Shown: positions 41,958 through 49,743 of the stretch, piece by piece
How positions within the stretch are numbered: position 1 is the first letter of the stretch
How the letters are laid out: every line of letters starts with the position of its first letter
Source: CBDFGT01 sp965247225
Lineage (GTDB): Bacteria > Pseudomonadota > Alphaproteobacteria > Rhizobiales > Rhizobiaceae
NCBI GenBank assembly: GCA_965247225.1
Contig: CBDFGT010000018.1
Span: forward strand, 1 to 64,000
DNA: 64,000 nt
Direction of reading: 5' to 3'
Notes under the pieces: model-generated
What the model saw: the letters and a program-made list of their open reading frames with translations, nothing else
Told to the model about the DNA's origin: nothing
Databases searched by the model: none
Made by a program: the position numbers and the translations under genes

Positions 41958-42781
41958 TATACGAGTTCCTTCATCGCGATCCCGAACTGTTCGCCGTCAG
42001 GCACACCATGGTGCCAGACCGCCTTGTTTTCCATGAAGGAAACGCCCTTGCCCTTGACGGTATTGGCAATCACGCACAGCGGCTTCCCACGCAAGTGTGG
42101 CGGCGAGGTCAGAACCTGCAAGAGGGACTCGACATCATGACCGTCAACCATGACGACATCCCAGCCAAATGCGCGGAACTTGTCATCAAGCGGATCGAGG
42201 CCGTTGGTTTCTTCCGTTCCCATACCCTGCTGAAGCCGGTTGCGGTCGACGATCAGTGTCAGGTTTGCCAGTTTGCGATTTCCTGCAGTCATCGCGGCTT
42301 CCCAGTTGGAACCTTCCTGCAATTCGCCGTCACCCGTCAGGACAAAAGTGCGGTATGGCAGCTTCGCAAGCGTTCCGGCAATGGCTATGCCAACAGCCAC
42401 GGGCATCCCGTGACCAAGGGGACCGGTATTCGTTTCAACGCCAGGCACGTAATTGCGGTTTGGATGGCCGTTCAATTTTGAGTCGGGCTGCATATAGGTG
42501 GCAAGCCAGTCCTCCCGGAAATAGCCTGCGGCACACAAGGCCGTATAAAGCGCACCTGTCGCATGTCCCTTGGACATGATGAAACGGTCTCTTTCAGCCA
42601 TTTCCGGTTTGGCGCAATCGTAATTCATGACGCCAAAATATAGCGTTGCGATGATATCTGTCGCAGAAAAATCACCACCGGGATGGCCAAGCTGTGCCGC
42701 GTGAACCATACGGAACGCGGTCCGGCGCATCCACAGCGCCTTTTCCCTGATCCTGGTGATTTTGTCATTTGTCAGTGTCAT
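41957..42781 (-). CDS. Transketolase, N-terminal (TPP pyrophosphate-domain) subunit
   Basis: A 274-residue subunit with the TPP-binding GDGELQEGSNWEAA motif (about residue 150), SKGHATGALY, and the GHGMPVAVGIA loop that are diagnostic of the transketolase pyrophosphate domain. It starts 11 bases after the isomerase gene behind AAAGGG. The C-terminal subunit gene overlaps its stop. Together they complete a transketolase of about 590 residues, shorter than housekeeping enzymes (about 660). Confidence 0.9.
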   Translation of the reverse strand: MTLTNDKITRIREKALWMRRTAFRMVHAAQLGHPGGDFSATDIIATLYFGVMNYDCAKPEMAERDRFIMSKGHATGALYTALCAAGYFREDWLATYMQPDSKLNGHPNRNYVPGVETNTGPLGHGMPVAVGIAIAGTLAKLPYRTFVLTGDGELQEGSNWEAAMTAGNRKLANLTLIVDRNRLQQGMGTEETNGLDPLDDKFRAFGWDVVMVDGHDVESLLQVLTSPPHLRGKPLCVIANTVKGKGVSFMENKAVWHHGVPDGEQFGIAMKELV

Positions 42782-42792
42782 TTCATGCCCTT

Positions 42793-44259
42793 TCAGAAAC
42801 GGGCGGGGAAGGTGAGGCTCGCTTCAGGCGTTGCGTTGTGGTGATAATGCGGCCATTTGAGATAGCGATGAACCGCTTCATTGATGACGTCAGCATGATG
42901 CCCCCTGACCATCGCCACGTGATGCTCAAATCCGTTCTGCGAGATGAAGCGCATCAGCCCGCGCAGGTTTTTGACCCTGGACACGGCAATACCACCATCC
43001 ATCGGGAACGGATCGTCGGTAAACTCCCCTTCCCCCAGATAGCATTTGATGGTCCCGGCCCGGTCATCCGTCGACAGACGGAAATAGGTCATGTCACCGG
43101 CACGCACTTTGCCCTTGACGGCTCCGAAACATTTTTCCCGACCGATTGTCTCACCCAGCACATCCAGCTCCCCGATTTCGGGAGTAGCGCCGAAAAAGCT
43201 TTTGGGATAGTTGCCGCAATGGGTGCAGACGCATTTGTCGGCTTCCTGTCCGTAATTATTGTTCCAGTCCAGAATGGCGGATGGAGCCCCGGAGGCGAGC
43301 GAAAGGGCATACATCGAAACAGCGCCCATGATGTCAACTTCACAAGCCGAAGGCATCAGCTCCTCACCCATCATCGACATGGTCAGACAGGTTGCACAGC
43401 CGAAATTGTCCTGCAGGGAACGCCAGCACTGAATGGCCGAGGCATCGCAACCATTTTCGTCGATCCATCGATTGACAGCCAATGTCCACCTTGCCTGGCG
43501 CAAAATCTGCTCCCCCTTGATATGGGCTGCAATGGTGCCGTAGCTTTTGATGCGCTCAAGTTTTTCGACCAGGGCAGGATCACTCGCGGGAATCCGCTCC
43601 GCCATCCCCATCATTTCCGACAGATCAACGGTTACAACCGTGATACCGGATGCCTGCAACAGCTTTTCGGAATAGCGCATGGTCTGGAACGCGCCCGTGC
43701 GTGCGCCGATGGAGCCGAGCCGCGCACCGCGCAAGCCGCGGACCGTACGACAGATGCGCGAAAAGCGTTCCAGATCGTTCCTGAACTCAAGGCTTGAGAT
43801 GTCGCAGGTGTGGCTTGTCGTTTCCGTAAAGGGCACGCCATACTGATAGAAATTGTTCGACACGGACAGCTTGCCACAAAATGCATCCCGGCGCTCATGC
43901 ACCGAAACCTTGTCGACCTCGTCATTGCTCGCCTGCAGAAGGATTGGCACATTGAGCCCGGCACGGTTAACCAGTTCGGCAATCGCAATTTCATCACCGA
44001 AATTCGGCAGGCAGATTACGAGTCCGTCTATATCGTCCCGCACAGAGCGGAAAAAGCTGGCATAAAGATCAGCGTCAGGCACGGACTGCACCGCACCATT
44101 GACGGTCGCATCATAGGGAAGGATATGCGCTGTGATGCCCAGGGCCTCAAGATGCGCAAGAACTTCATCACGGGCAGCCTTGCAGGGCGCACCGTTGAAG
44201 AAGGCACGACTTCCGATCACAACACCAAGCGCGATTTTCTTGCGGATAAACCTGCTCAT
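42793..44259 (-). CDS. L-fucose/L-arabinose isomerase-family protein
   Basis: A 488-residue aldose-ketose isomerase-like protein. Candidate manganese ligands appear in family order: Glu in SACEVDIMGAVSMYA, Asp in AILDWNNNYG and His in VRGHHADVI near the C-terminus. A CVCTHCGNYPKSFF segment adds a Cys-x2-Cys-like pair. ATG 44259 follows GGAGG at 6 bases. It leads the isomerase-transketolase operon, divergent from a ribose-type importer. No kinase gene is present in the locus, which is odd because transketolases normally need phosphorylated sugars. Confidence 0.78.
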   Translation of the reverse strand: MSRFIRKKIALGVVIGSRAFFNGAPCKAARDEVLAHLEALGITAHILPYDATVNGAVQSVPDADLYASFFRSVRDDIDGLVICLPNFGDEIAIAELVNRAGLNVPILLQASNDEVDKVSVHERRDAFCGKLSVSNNFYQYGVPFTETTSHTCDISSLEFRNDLERFSRICRTVRGLRGARLGSIGARTGAFQTMRYSEKLLQASGITVVTVDLSEMMGMAERIPASDPALVEKLERIKSYGTIAAHIKGEQILRQARWTLAVNRWIDENGCDASAIQCWRSLQDNFGCATCLTMSMMGEELMPSACEVDIMGAVSMYALSLASGAPSAILDWNNNYGQEADKCVCTHCGNYPKSFFGATPEIGELDVLGETIGREKCFGAVKGKVRAGDMTYFRLSTDDRAGTIKCYLGEGEFTDDPFPMDGGIAVSRVKNLRGLMRFISQNGFEHHVAMVRGHHADVINEAVHRYLKWPHYHHNATPEASLTFPARF

Positions 44260-44280
44260 TCCCATCCTCCCCAAATCATA

Positions 44281-44302
44281 TTGGGGCGGCAATTCGCCCC
44301 AA
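44281..44302 (-). repeat. Leader hairpin of the isomerase operon
   Basis: TTGGGGCG (44281-44288) and CGCCCCAA (44295-44302) form an 8-base-pair stem with a 6-base loop, 21 bases upstream of the isomerase start codon and close to its ribosome site. It could affect translation or message stability. Confidence 0.5.
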
Positions 44303-44305
44303 AGG

Positions 44306-44337
44306 TCATTTTTGTTTATTTTCGATCATTTTTGTTT
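44306..44337. promoter_or_regulatory. Candidate DeoR operator: two direct repeats 20 bp apart
   Basis: TCATTTTTGTTT occurs at 44306-44317 and again at 44326-44337, a period of 20 bases or about two helical turns. A third, inverted, similar tract (CAAAAACAAAAG) lies at 44475-44486 just before the -35 box of the divergent importer promoter. DeoR-family repressors often bind such spaced direct repeats. Binding is inference. Confidence 0.45.
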
Positions 44338-44488
44338 TTTTGTCCAGCCATCACGTATAGAAATCGAAACATGATCAACAAATAAGTACAGAAATCTAAT
44401 TTTAACAGATACTTAGCTATTTTTTTCAAAGGAAGCCGAACTGTTTGTTGCGTCGCAATACTGTTAGCACTCGCAAAAACAAAAGTAT

Positions 44489-44516
44489 TTGACATTATTC
44501 AAAACTATTCGATAAT
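44489..44516 (+). promoter_or_regulatory. Promoter of the ribose-type importer operon
   Basis: A consensus -35 TTGACA (44489-44494), a 16-base spacer and GATAAT (44511-44516) lie 51 bases upstream of the binding-protein start. It is one of the cleanest sigma-70-type promoters in the window. The preceding CAAAAACAAAAG tract could be an operator. Confidence 0.7.
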
Positions 44517-44566
44517 TGGCGGCGGGAACCTGAGAGAGGTCGGGTTTCTTCAAATGGGAGGTTTCA

Positions 44567-45508
44567 ATGAAATTCAGCAAGTATTTGCTCGCAACCGTAT
44601 TTGCGGTAAGCGTTGCAGGCGCAGTTTCCGGCACGGTCTTTGCGGCCGACACCATCGCCATCATCACTCCAAGCCATGACAACCCGTTCTTCAAGGCAGA
44701 GGCTGACGGTGCCGCTGCCAAGGCCAAAGAGCTTGGCTACGAAACCATGGTTCTTGTTCATGATGACGATGCCAACAAGCAGAATGAACTTTTCGATTCC
44801 GCAATTGCTGCGGGCGTAAAGGCCATCATCCTTGACAACGCCGGTGCTGACGCATCTGTCGCTGCTGTCCAGAAGGCCAAGGACAAGGGCATCCCTTCAT
44901 TCCTGATCGACCGCGAAATCACGGCAACGGGCGTTGCCGTCTCGCAGATCGTTTCCAACAACTACCAGGGTGCGCAACTCGGTGGTGAGGAATTCGTCAA
45001 GCTGATGGGTGAAAAGGGTAACTATGCCGAACTCATCGGCAAGGAATCCGATACAAACGCCGGTATCCGTTCCAAGGGCTATCATGACGTCATTGACCAG
45101 TACAGCGACATGAAAATGGTTGCGCAGCAGACAGCCAACTGGTCCCAGACGGAAGCCTATACGGTCATGGAATCCATGCTGCAGGCACATCCCGATATCA
45201 AGGGGGTCATTTCCGGCAACGATACGATGGCAATGGGGGCCTATGCAGCCCTGGAGGCCGCCGGCCGCAAGGATGTCATTGTTGTCGGTTTCGACGGCTC
45301 CAACGATGTTCGCGATTCGATCCTCAAGGGTGGCATCAAGGCAACCGTCCTGCAGCCGGCATACCAGCAGGCGCAGCTTGCCGTAGAGCAGGCTGACAAG
45401 TTCATCAAGACCGGCTCGACCGGTGTTGAAGAAAAGCAGCTGATGGACTGCGTCCTGATCAATGCGGACAATGCCGCCAAGCTTGAGACATTCGCCCTGA
45501 AGCCCTGA
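44567..45508 (+). CDS. Ribose-type (CUT2) periplasmic sugar-binding protein
   Basis: A 313-residue class II (RbsB-like) binding protein with a signal peptide ending VSGTVFAAD (about residue 28) and mature motifs IAIITPSHDNPFFKAEADGA, IILDNAGAD and VISGNDTMAMGAYAAL. The start ATG has GGGAGG upstream. It is the first gene of an operon with DUF2291, a double-ATPase and a permease, divergent from the isomerase/transketolase operon. The ligand should be a pentose, tetritol or branched sugar. Related proteins occur in eryEFG-type and D-apiose importers, but I cannot tell which. Confidence 0.88.
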   Translation: MKFSKYLLATVFAVSVAGAVSGTVFAADTIAIITPSHDNPFFKAEADGAAAKAKELGYETMVLVHDDDANKQNELFDSAIAAGVKAIILDNAGADASVAAVQKAKDKGIPSFLIDREITATGVAVSQIVSNNYQGAQLGGEEFVKLMGEKGNYAELIGKESDTNAGIRSKGYHDVIDQYSDMKMVAQQTANWSQTEAYTVMESMLQAHPDIKGVISGNDTMAMGAYAALEAAGRKDVIVVGFDGSNDVRDSILKGGIKATVLQPAYQQAQLAVEQADKFIKTGSTGVEEKQLMDCVLINADNAAKLETFALKP

Positions 45509-45528
45509 TTTAAGGCGACAGCAATGAT

Positions 45529-45553
45529 CCGGACCCCCCATAAGGGGGTCTGG
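45529..45553 (+). repeat. Hairpin after the binding-protein gene
   Basis: GACCCCC (45532-45538) and GGGGGTC (45544-45550), extended by flanking C-G and G-T pairs, form a GC-rich stem of about 10 base pairs with the loop CATAA, 20 bases after the binding-protein stop and about 30 before the DUF2291 gene. No strong T-run follows. It probably raises binding-protein message over the rest of the operon. Confidence 0.65.
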
Positions 45554-45582
45554 TTTGATCCATCTTCCAATGTCCCGGTATT

Positions 45583-46230
45583 ATGATGAAAATCAGTATG
45601 TTATTGACTATCGTCCTGACGGCGCTCCTGCCGTTGTCGGGCTGCAAGCTCATCAAGACAAGTGAGTTGAGACAAGAAGCGGCGGTCACCGGTCAGGCGG
45701 GCGATGATGATCGTATTGCAGCACTGGTCAACGATAGTTTTGAAACGAAGCTTGTTGCCCTGCTGAACGAAAAGGCCGTAGACTTTAACACCCTGAAAAC
45801 AGCGATAGCCGCCAATCTGGATGATGCAGGCAAGACATATGGCCTCAGGGTTGGCGGAGCCGGCGGATCCTGGAATTTTTCTGTCAGGGGTACAGCCAAA
45901 ATTCTCGATATAGACCGCCGTTCAAAGGCCGGTGTCGCCAGTCTTGATACAGATGGTGATGGCAAGGCAGATGCCGGGTTGCAAATTGGTCCGGTCGTAA
46001 AAGGTACAGCCCTCAGAGACATTGCCCCTGTCTATGACTTTTCAGCCTTTCGCGACCAGATAGAATTTGCAAAGCTTGGACGTGCCCTGAACGACGCGGC
46101 CCTGAAACGGCTGCCGGATAATTTCGACACCCTGACAGGCAGGACGATCAACTTCCTGGGCGCGGTTGCAATGCGCTCGGCAACCGAATTGCCGATGATT
46201 GTTCCCGTAACTGCGGATGTGACACCATGA
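45583..46230 (+). CDS. DUF2291 lipoprotein of sugar importer operon
   Basis: A 215-residue exported lipoprotein with a lipobox (LPLSGCKL, Cys at about residue 22). The central GSWNFSVRGTAKILDIDRRSKAG and GLQIGPVVKGTALRD segments are typical of DUF2291, a family found almost only inside CUT2 sugar importer operons. Start ATG 45583 or 45586. The stop overlaps the ATPase start. Its job is not established; it may dock the binding protein. Confidence 0.82.
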   Translation: MMKISMLLTIVLTALLPLSGCKLIKTSELRQEAAVTGQAGDDDRIAALVNDSFETKLVALLNEKAVDFNTLKTAIAANLDDAGKTYGLRVGGAGGSWNFSVRGTAKILDIDRRSKAGVASLDTDGDGKADAGLQIGPVVKGTALRDIAPVYDFSAFRDQIEFAKLGRALNDAALKRLPDNFDTLTGRTINFLGAVAMRSATELPMIVPVTADVTP

Positions 46231-47756
46231 CGGCGGCGCATCCTGTAGGGCTTTCCATCCGTGGCGGATCGAAATTTTATCCGGGCACGCAGGCTTTGAA
46301 AAACGTCGATTTCGATTTGCGCATGGGTGCCGTCAATGTTCTGGTTGGCGAAAATGGTGCCGGCAAGTCGACACTGATGAAAATCATAGCCGGTGTAGAA
46401 CAGCTCAATGGCGGCGCGATAGAACTCTTTGGAGAGAAGGTTGTTTTCGCGGACCGCTCTGATGCTGCCCGCCACGGTATCGGTATCGTCTTTCAGGAAT
46501 TGAACCTGTTCCCGAACCTGACGGTGACGGAAAACATCTTCATCGGCCATGAAATGACAGCGTTCGGGGTTCACATTGACCGCGAGGCGCAGGGCGATAT
46601 CGCCCGCAAGCTGATGCAGAGGCTTGAGCAGGACATCGATCCTGAAACGCCGCTCGGAAATCTTCGGATCGGCCAGCAGCAAATCATTGAAATTGCTAAA
46701 GCTTTGGCAAACAACGCCAAAATTCTGATCCTCGACGAGCCCACATCCGCCTTGTCTTCGGCAGAGGTCGAAGTGCTTTTCAAGGCGATCGGTGACCTGA
46801 AACGGCAGGGTGTGGGTATCGTGTACATTTCTCACCGTCTTGAGGAGCTTATCCGGATCGGCGACTATATCACCGTTTTGCGTGATGGTGTCATTACGGG
46901 TTCTCGCCCGATGCAGGGCGTCACGATTTCCTGGATTGTCACCAATATGATTGGCAGCGCTTCCAAGGAATTTCCGCGCGGTGAAGGCCATGCGATCGGC
47001 AAGGAGGTGTTCAGGATCGAGAATATCTGTCTGCCAAATGCCGGGGGCGGCCTGACGGTCGATCATATGTCCCTGACAGTGAACGCCGGTGAGATCGTCG
47101 GTCTTTACGGACTGATGGGGGCCGGTCGCAGTGAAATGCTGGAGTGCATTATGGCACAGCACCCTCAATCGCGTGGCCAGATGTATATCGAGGGCGAACT
47201 GGTAACGGAGCGCACCGTATCAGGCCGCATCCGCAAGGGTCTTGCCCTCATTCCCGAGGACCGCAAGCGCGATGGTCTTGTGCAGATCATGTCGATCCGC
47301 GAAAACCTCACCCTGTCTTCACTTCGCGCGTTCACACGCGGGTTTCACCTGAATCTTGGACGGGAGGCAGCCCGCGCCGCAGAATTTGTCAAAAGGTTGA
47401 CCATCAAGATCGCAAACATCGAAAACCCGGTCTCCAGCCTTTCAGGCGGCAATCAGCAAAAGGTCGTCATTGGCAAGGCGCTGATGACCCGTCCGAAAAT
47501 CCTTTTGATGGATGAGCCCTCCCGCGGCATTGATATCGGTGCCAAGGCGGAGATTTTCAGGACCATGCGCAAACTCTCGGCAGAGGGACTGGGCATTCTC
47601 TTCGTGACATCTGACCTTGAGGAAGTCCTCGCCCTTTCCGACAGAATTCTTGTTATGGCGAATGGCAGGCTTGCCGGCAGTTTTCTTGCCGGTGCCAACC
47701 CCGCCGACGTCATCGCGGCAGCATCGCCCAATCAGTTCGAGGTTACAGCATCATGA
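46227..47756 (+). CDS. Ribose-type importer double-domain ATPase (RbsA-like)
   Basis: A 509-residue protein of two fused ABC domains. The first domain has Walker A GENGAGKST, a signature region LRIGQQQIIEIAKAL and LILDEPTSALSSAEVE; the second has GLMGAGRSE in place of a normal Walker A, signature SGGNQQKVVIGKAL and LLMDEPSRGIDIGAKAE. This is the usual RbsA pattern, with an altered second Walker A. It overlaps both neighbours by 4 bases. Confidence 0.92.
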   Translation: MTAAHPVGLSIRGGSKFYPGTQALKNVDFDLRMGAVNVLVGENGAGKSTLMKIIAGVEQLNGGAIELFGEKVVFADRSDAARHGIGIVFQELNLFPNLTVTENIFIGHEMTAFGVHIDREAQGDIARKLMQRLEQDIDPETPLGNLRIGQQQIIEIAKALANNAKILILDEPTSALSSAEVEVLFKAIGDLKRQGVGIVYISHRLEELIRIGDYITVLRDGVITGSRPMQGVTISWIVTNMIGSASKEFPRGEGHAIGKEVFRIENICLPNAGGGLTVDHMSLTVNAGEIVGLYGLMGAGRSEMLECIMAQHPQSRGQMYIEGELVTERTVSGRIRKGLALIPEDRKRDGLVQIMSIRENLTLSSLRAFTRGFHLNLGREAARAAEFVKRLTIKIANIENPVSSLSGGNQQKVVIGKALMTRPKILLMDEPSRGIDIGAKAEIFRTMRKLSAEGLGILFVTSDLEEVLALSDRILVMANGRLAGSFLAGANPADVIAAASPNQFEVTAS

Positions 47757-48805
47757 TCACGACGATCCATTCCCCCCGCATCGCAAGCGCGACAACCCTC
47801 CTGCTCCTCCTGCTGAAGCTGCGCACGCTTGTTGCGCTTTTTCTTGTTTTCGGGTTCTTTTCCCTGGCGGCCCCCAATTTCCTTTCGCCCGAAAATGTTC
47901 TGATTGTTTCCAAACACGTCGCCCTCAATGCGTTTCTGGCCATCGGTATGACATTCGTCATCATTACCGGCGGTATTGACCTTTCGGTAGGTTCGATCGT
48001 CGGCCTGTGCGCGATGGTCACGGGCTACTTGATGCTGAACGGGCTGGATCTGGGCATTGGTTTGACGATGGTCTTCAATACCTATGAAATCTGCCTGATC
48101 GTCCTTGTTGTCGGCGGATTGATAGGCGTCATCAACGGCCTGCTGATTACAAAGCTCAACGTGGCACCCTTTATCGCGACACTGGGAACGCTCTACGTCG
48201 CGCGCGGCGCGGCGCTGTTGTTGTCGAATGGCAGCACCTTTCCCAACCTGACCGGAAAGGCGGAATGGGGAACGGCCAGTTTTCCCTTCATCGGAGCGGG
48301 CAATTTTCTCAATATTCCAGTCTCGATCTGGATTCTTGCAGTCGTCGCCATTCTGGCATCCTACATTGCCACGCGCACGCCGCTGGGGCGCTACATTTAT
48401 GCTGTCGGGGGCAATGAGCGTGGTGCTGCCCTGTCTGGCGTCAATGTCGAACACATCAAGATTTTCGTATACCTGTTTTCGGGAATTTGCGCAGCGTTGG
48501 TCGGCCTGATCATTGCCTCCCAGCTTCAGGCAGCACACCCGGCAACGGGAGAAACGTTCGAGCTGAATGCTATCGCTGCAGCTGTGCTGGGCGGAACGTC
48601 CATGTCTGGCGGCCGCGGCCGCGTAGCCGGTACGCTGATCGGTGCCTTCGTCATTGGAATTCTCGCCGACGGCCTTATCATGATGGGTGTTTCCTCGTTC
48701 TGGCAGACGGTTATCAAGGGCCTGGTTATTATTGGCGCTGTGGTCATTGATCAGGTACAACAAAAGCTGCAGGCACGGGTCATCCTTCAGCAGCGCGCCG
48801 GGTAA
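47753..48805 (+). CDS. Ribose-type importer permease (RbsC-like)
   Basis: A 350-residue membrane protein with about ten hydrophobic spans. Family motifs are FVIITGGIDLSVGSIVGL at about residue 77, KLNVAPFIATLGTLYVARG, and AAAVLGGTSMSGGRGRVAGTLIGA in the ATPase-contact loop. It overlaps the ATPase gene by 4 bases and completes the CUT2 importer. Confidence 0.92.
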   Translation: MITTIHSPRIASATTLLLLLLKLRTLVALFLVFGFFSLAAPNFLSPENVLIVSKHVALNAFLAIGMTFVIITGGIDLSVGSIVGLCAMVTGYLMLNGLDLGIGLTMVFNTYEICLIVLVVGGLIGVINGLLITKLNVAPFIATLGTLYVARGAALLLSNGSTFPNLTGKAEWGTASFPFIGAGNFLNIPVSIWILAVVAILASYIATRTPLGRYIYAVGGNERGAALSGVNVEHIKIFVYLFSGICAALVGLIIASQLQAAHPATGETFELNAIAAAVLGGTSMSGGRGRVAGTLIGAFVIGILADGLIMMGVSSFWQTVIKGLVIIGAVVIDQVQQKLQARVILQQRAG

Positions 48806-48902
48806 TGTTGCATCGCACCTCTTTTCTTGGCATATGCGAGTGTGGACTCCTGCAGTTGTTGCGAATTGCTTGCATATTTTTTGAATTGGGTAAGTTTTGC
48901 AA

Positions 48903-49712
48903 ATGGAATTGAAATCCGAATTTGACAGAAGCGAGCCAATGGCGGGACTGCTCTCGGAGCCCCGCAGAAGGCGAATTCTGGAGTGGATACAAGAAGAAGG
49001 CTCTGCGCGTGTCCGCGAACTTGCAGAAGCGTTCAAGGTGTCGGATGCCACAATTCGTCAGGATCTGGAAAAGCTTGAAAATGAAAGATTCATTATACGC
49101 GAACATGGCGGTGCATTCCTGAGCCGTACCGCGATTCAATCGGATCCGCTCACGCTCCACCATCAGGACAATATGGACAGAAAGCGTCGTATCGGTGCCA
49201 TGGCTGCAAGCCTCGTGCGGGATGGTGAAACGCTTGTTCTGGATGCAGGGACGACGACGACAGAAATTGCCATGAGACTTCAGAACCATAAAAATCTGAC
49301 AGTCATTACGAACGCCCTGAATATCGCCATTATTCTGGGATCGATTCCAACTTTCGCCTTGCATATGCCGGGCGGGCAATTCAAATCTCCCACGCTGTCC
49401 CTGTCCGGGGACAAATCGGTCGAATATTTCCGTAATATCTTTGCTGCAAAGCTGTTTCTGGCGACAGCAGGCGTAGCCCTTGACGCAGGGCTCACATATC
49501 CGAGTTTTGCCGATCTTCAACTGAAAGAAGCGATGATCAAGGCCGCCGCGCATGTTTATCTGGTGGCTGATTCCACAAAAATCGGCAAATCATCCTTCAC
49601 CCGCCTCGGCTCACTGGACGTGATCCAGTCCTTCATTACGGACGATGGCATTTCCGACGCCGATGCGAAAGAGTTTGAGCGTCGCGGGATCGAATTGATC
49701 ATCGCAATGTGA
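48903..49712 (+). CDS. DeoR-family transcriptional regulator
   Basis: A 269-residue regulator: DeoR helix-turn-helix (RRRRILEWIQEEGSARVRELAEAFKVSDATIRQDLEKLE) near the start and a C-terminal sugar-phosphate sensor with VLDAGTTTTEIA, ITNALNIA and the VADSTKIGKSSF signature. ATG 48903 is preferred over TTG 48897; ATG 48939 would still keep the helix-turn-helix. Probably senses a phosphorylated sugar of this locus and represses both divergent operons. Converges with lepA 31 bases downstream. Confidence 0.88.
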   Translation: MELKSEFDRSEPMAGLLSEPRRRRILEWIQEEGSARVRELAEAFKVSDATIRQDLEKLENERFIIREHGGAFLSRTAIQSDPLTLHHQDNMDRKRRIGAMAASLVRDGETLVLDAGTTTTEIAMRLQNHKNLTVITNALNIAIILGSIPTFALHMPGGQFKSPTLSLSGDKSVEYFRNIFAAKLFLATAGVALDAGLTYPSFADLQLKEAMIKAAAHVYLVADSTKIGKSSFTRLGSLDVIQSFITDDGISDADAKEFERRGIELIIAM

Positions 49713-49743
49713 GTGACACAACAACGGCCGGTGAAATCTGGTG

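Noticed and set aside
44257..44566. Possible small gene in the isomerase/importer divergent region
   Set aside because: No frame there has a start, ribosome site and length together; the region is A/T-rich and better explained by operators and promoters.
47732..49051. Minus-strand open frame of 439 codons over the RbsC-like permease
   Set aside because: The opposite strand encodes a canonical permease in an operon with 4-base overlaps; the antisense product is hydrophilic and featureless.
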